DNA of 8,614 bases, from assembly GCA_937859895.1 (NCBI GenBank), contig CALMAV010000442.1, forward strand, positions 1-8,614, in the 5' to 3' direction. Below, one piece after another: positions 6,958 through 8,614 of the stretch (its first letter is position 1; every line of letters starts with the position of its first letter). Below the pieces are notes generated by a model. The model was not told the origin of the DNA. It saw only the letters and a list, made by a program, of their open reading frames with translations, and did no database searches. The position numbers were made by a program, and so were the translations under genes. The DNA comes from an uncultured Bryobacterales bacterium. GTDB lineage: Bacteria; Acidobacteriota; Terriglobia; Bryobacterales; Bryobacteraceae.

Positions 6958-7008
6958 GAGTTACTTATCAGCTGCAAAGTTACTCTGACAGGAGTAACTT
7001 ATTAGCTG
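6958..7008. repeat. AGTWACT repeat array with a 9-bp hairpin
   Basis: GAGTTACTTATCAGCTG (6958-6974) recurs as GAGTAACTTATTAGCTG (6992-7008), 15 of 17 matches, 34 bp apart. Between them AAGTTACTC (6977-6985) is the exact reverse complement of GAGTAACTT (6992-7000), giving a 9-bp stem with a 6-nt loop. Overall the pseudo-palindrome AGTWACT occurs three times, at 6959, 6978 and 6993. The array sits just downstream of the promoter-like element, a typical position for repressor operators or a leader hairpin. No T-tract follows, so it is not an ordinary terminator. Confidence 0.6.
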
Positions 7009-7039
7009 GTAGTTCATCTAGTCGTTGAGGCCCGTATAA

Positions 7040-8095
7040 GTGCGCATAGTGGATGTTCGTCAGACAGTAGTTCCCATTTCTTCACCGTAATTCAAATGGC
7101 CGCTACGCGGAGAGTGGGCTGATGGAGGAGCGTTTCTTGCCGCGGCTGCGCGAAGCAGATCCCCATAGCTTATTGAACGATGCCGGTGATAACCTCGACC
7201 CCGAGCGTGTCTGGGCCGCAATGATGAAAGACGAAAAGCCAGGCGGCCATGGGGAACGTTGTGTTGCAGTTGGTGCGATTGATATGGCGGTTTGGGATGC
7301 AACCGCAAAGATTGCTCAAAAGCCACTGTTCCGCTTGCTTGCCGAACGGTTCGGTCGTCAGGCCGATCCTAACGTCTTCATCTACTCCGCGGGAGCCTAC
7401 TATCAACAGGGCAAAGGCGTTAAAGAGCTCTGCGCTGAGATGCGATGCTTTCTCGATGCAGGTTATACCGTTGTCAAGATGAAAATTGGCAATAGTCTTG
7501 ACGAGGACAGGCCGCGGATCGAGGGCGTGCTGAAGGAGTTGGATGGCAAAGCAAAACTTGCCGTTGATGCCAACGCCAAGTTCAAGCTGGACGAAGCGCT
7601 CGCCTACGCGAAAGCTCTGCAACAGTATCCTCTGTTCTGGTTCGAAGAGCCTGGAGATCCGCTCGATTTCGAAGTGCTGAAAGCTGTAGCCGAAGCCTAT
7701 CCCGGGCCATTGGCAACGGGAGAAAATTTATTCAGTCACAGGACGCACGCAACTTGCTGCGTTACGGCGGTATGCGAAAAGATCGTGACTGGCTTCAGTT
7801 TGACCCAGCCCTTGCCTATGGTTTAACGGAGTATCTGCGAACGCTGAAAGTTGTTGGCGACGAAGGCTGGGATCTCTCGCGATGTATTCCTCACGGGGGT
7901 CACCAAATGGCACTGAACCTTGCAGCTGGACTTGGCTTGGGCGGCAATGAAATTTACCCCGGTCTCTTTCAACCCTTTGGCGGATTCCCAGATCAGGTCC
8001 GGGTGGAGAACAGCCGGCTCGTCATGCCTGAGCTCCCAGGCATTGGCTTTGAAGGCAAAGCTGACCTAATTGGAATTATGCGCCAGCTTCTGTGA
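7040..8095 (+). pseudogene. tarD: D(-)-tartrate dehydratase-like enolase-superfamily gene, disrupted twice
   Basis: Intact relatives (mandelate-racemase subgroup, Bradyrhizobium TarD type) dehydrate D-tartrate to oxaloacetate and are about 390 aa. Here GTG 7040, with GAGG 9 nt upstream, opens a frame reading RIVDVRQTVVPISSP, the family's N-terminus, which stops at TAA 7088-7090. The match resumes in the next frame at NSNGRYAESGLMEERF (from about 7089), so roughly 30-35 residues of the capping domain are missing. That frame runs through GGHGER, the KMK catalytic lysines (7476-7484), metal ligands VDAN (Asp 7566), FEE (7644-7649) and GEN (7719-7727), to LFSH at 7737. There one base is missing and the match continues as QDARN (from 7739), LLRYGGMRKDRDWLQFD, then CIPHGGH with the catalytic His (7892) and GIGFEGKADL, ending at TGA 8095. 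All catalytic residues are still encoded, which points to recent decay. An ATG at 7122 opens the middle segment but would give only a truncated 234-aa product. A sequencing or assembly error could explain the 1-nt lesion but hardly the deletion. Confidence 0.88.
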
Positions 8096-8194
8096 TAGCA
8101 GCGCTGAAGCACACACGTTAGTACTGCTGCCCATTGGTGATTGCATGGCGTTTGTACACCCGCGAACGTCTAACGCGCCCGATTAACCTTTTAC

Positions 8195-8216
8195 CTCAAA
8201 CACTTGCTGTTTAGAG
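8195..8216 (+). other. Small hairpin just before the PPC-gene SD
   Basis: AAACA (8198-8202) pairs with TGTTT (8208-8212). CTC (8195-8197) can pair with GAG (8214-8216) past a bulged A. The structure ends 4 nt before GGAG. It is short and AT-rich, so it may be incidental. Otherwise the 8096-8231 interval shows no clear promoter or terminator. Confidence 0.2.
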
Positions 8217-8220
8217 AAAC

Positions 8221-8224
8221 GGAG
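8221..8224 (+). promoter_or_regulatory. Ribosome binding site in front of an ATT codon
   Basis: GGAG is followed by a 7-nt spacer and then ATT (8232-8234) in the frame of the PPC-domain gene. There is no ATG, GTG or TTG in this frame between the upstream stop at 8184-8186 and the TTG inside the conserved FALIFQTG motif, so this site points to ATT as the initiation codon. Confidence 0.45.
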
Positions 8225-8231
8225 ATTACTT

Positions 8232-8614
8232 ATTAAGTGGAAACAGATCGATTCCAATCCCAGGACGTTTGCATTGATTTTCCAAACGGGCGATGAAGTG
8301 AACGAAGGTCTGATCAATTTTGCGAAAGAGCAGAACCTTTCGGATGCGAGTTTCAAAGCCGTTGGAGCGTTGCAGTCAATCAAGTTGTGTTGGTATAACC
8401 CCCGAAACAAAGAGGAGTATGCGACCTCGGTTGAATTGAACGAGCAGGTGGAACTACTCTCGTTAATCGGCGACGTTGCGCAACAAGAGGGCAAGCCCAT
8501 TGTGCATGCGCACATGGTTGTAGGACGCTTTGACGGAACTACTGCAGGCGGGCATCTGATACACGCTGTTGTACGACCGACATGCGAGGTCTTCCTCGTG
8601 AAATCGCCCTTGCA
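8232..8614 (+). CDS. PPC/DUF296 domain protein, 3' end outside the window
   Basis: The visible part is 127 codons and runs off the right edge with no stop. It reads (M)KWKQIDSNPRTFALIFQTG, a typical PPC/DUF296 (PF03479) start, then GDEV, an FKAVGALQSIKLCWYN strand pair, VELLSLIGDVA, and the signature HAHMVVG plus AGGHLIHAVVRPTCEVFL. H92, H94 and H108 (ATT taken as residue 1) occupy the positions of the three histidines that bind zinc in bacterial PPC structures. Bacterial members are about 140 aa, so only some 10-20 residues should be missing. The domain trimerises; it is fused to AT-hooks in plants, but its bacterial role is unknown and no DNA-binding motif is seen here. The start appears to be ATT. 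An alternative is TTG within FALIF, which would delete a conserved strand; a point mutation of an original ATG is also possible. It lies 136 nt downstream of the broken tarD, in the same direction. Confidence 0.85.
   Translation, partial: MKWKQIDSNPRTFALIFQTGDEVNEGLINFAKEQNLSDASFKAVGALQSIKLCWYNPRNKEEYATSVELNEQVELLSLIGDVAQQEGKPIVHAHMVVGRFDGTTAGGHLIHAVVRPTCEVFLVKSPL

Noticed and set aside
7122..7826. A complete 234-aa protein starting at ATG 7122
   Set aside because: The family match clearly extends upstream of this ATG (NSNGRYAESGL) and continues in another frame after 7739. The last ~29 codons of this frame (after LFSH) have no family character, so it is a fragment of the broken tarD.
7754..8095. 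A separate 113-aa gene starting MLRYGGMRKDRD
   Set aside because: It is the C-terminal part of the same tartrate dehydratase, displaced by the 1-nt lesion, not an independent gene.
8183..8515. Minus-strand 110-codon ORF
   Set aside because: It is the antisense shadow of the PPC/DUF296 gene, whose plus-strand translation shows clear family motifs.

Overview
The window looks like a chromosomal segment of an environmental bacterium, moderately GC-rich. The gene content (a B12-binding radical SAM enzyme, a secreted DUF1080 protein, transketolase, a CHAD protein, an enolase-superfamily D-tartrate dehydratase and a PPC/DUF296 protein) suggests an Acidobacteriota soil lineage (Terriglobia-like). 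That assignment rests on remembered family resemblance, not on a search, and is only moderately secure. No phage, IS, CRISPR, tRNA or rRNA signal was seen.

Layout. Positions 1-769 are mostly non-coding, with one doubtful 93-codon minus-strand ORF. Positions 770-2314 (+) encode a cobalamin-binding radical SAM enzyme whose best start is a GTG behind a good Shine-Dalgarno (SD) site. It converges, with only 12 nt between stops, on a minus-strand gene (2327-3022) for an exported DUF1080/3-keto-glycoside-hydrolase-like protein. That gene is preceded by a two-copy 17-bp tandem repeat. Positions 3086-3739 form a gene-poor stretch with several small palindromes. Transketolase follows (3767-5902 +, about 711 aa, intact), and 62 nt later a CHAD-domain protein (5965-6870 +).

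The right third is the most unusual part. Between 6871 and 7039 there is a promoter-like element and three copies of the pseudo-palindrome AGTWACT. Next comes a broken tartrate dehydratase gene (7040-8095). Its first ~16 codons are recognisable. An internal stretch of roughly 30-35 codons is then missing with a frame change, and a second, 1-nt lesion splits the barrel domain further downstream. The catalytic residues are still encoded but in different frames. The window ends inside a PPC/DUF296 gene (8232 onward) whose only well-placed initiation codon is ATT, 7 nt after GGAG.

How the genes relate: tkt is core pentose-phosphate/Calvin-type carbon shuffling. The DUF1080 protein and the dehydratase fit heterotrophic use of sugars and sugar acids. 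The CHAD protein probably binds polyphosphate. The radical SAM gene stands alone and its product cannot be predicted. I see no coherent new multi-gene system. The features most worth following up are the double-lesion tarD pseudogene, the ATT start next to it, and the repeat arrays in front of the DUF1080 and tarD genes.
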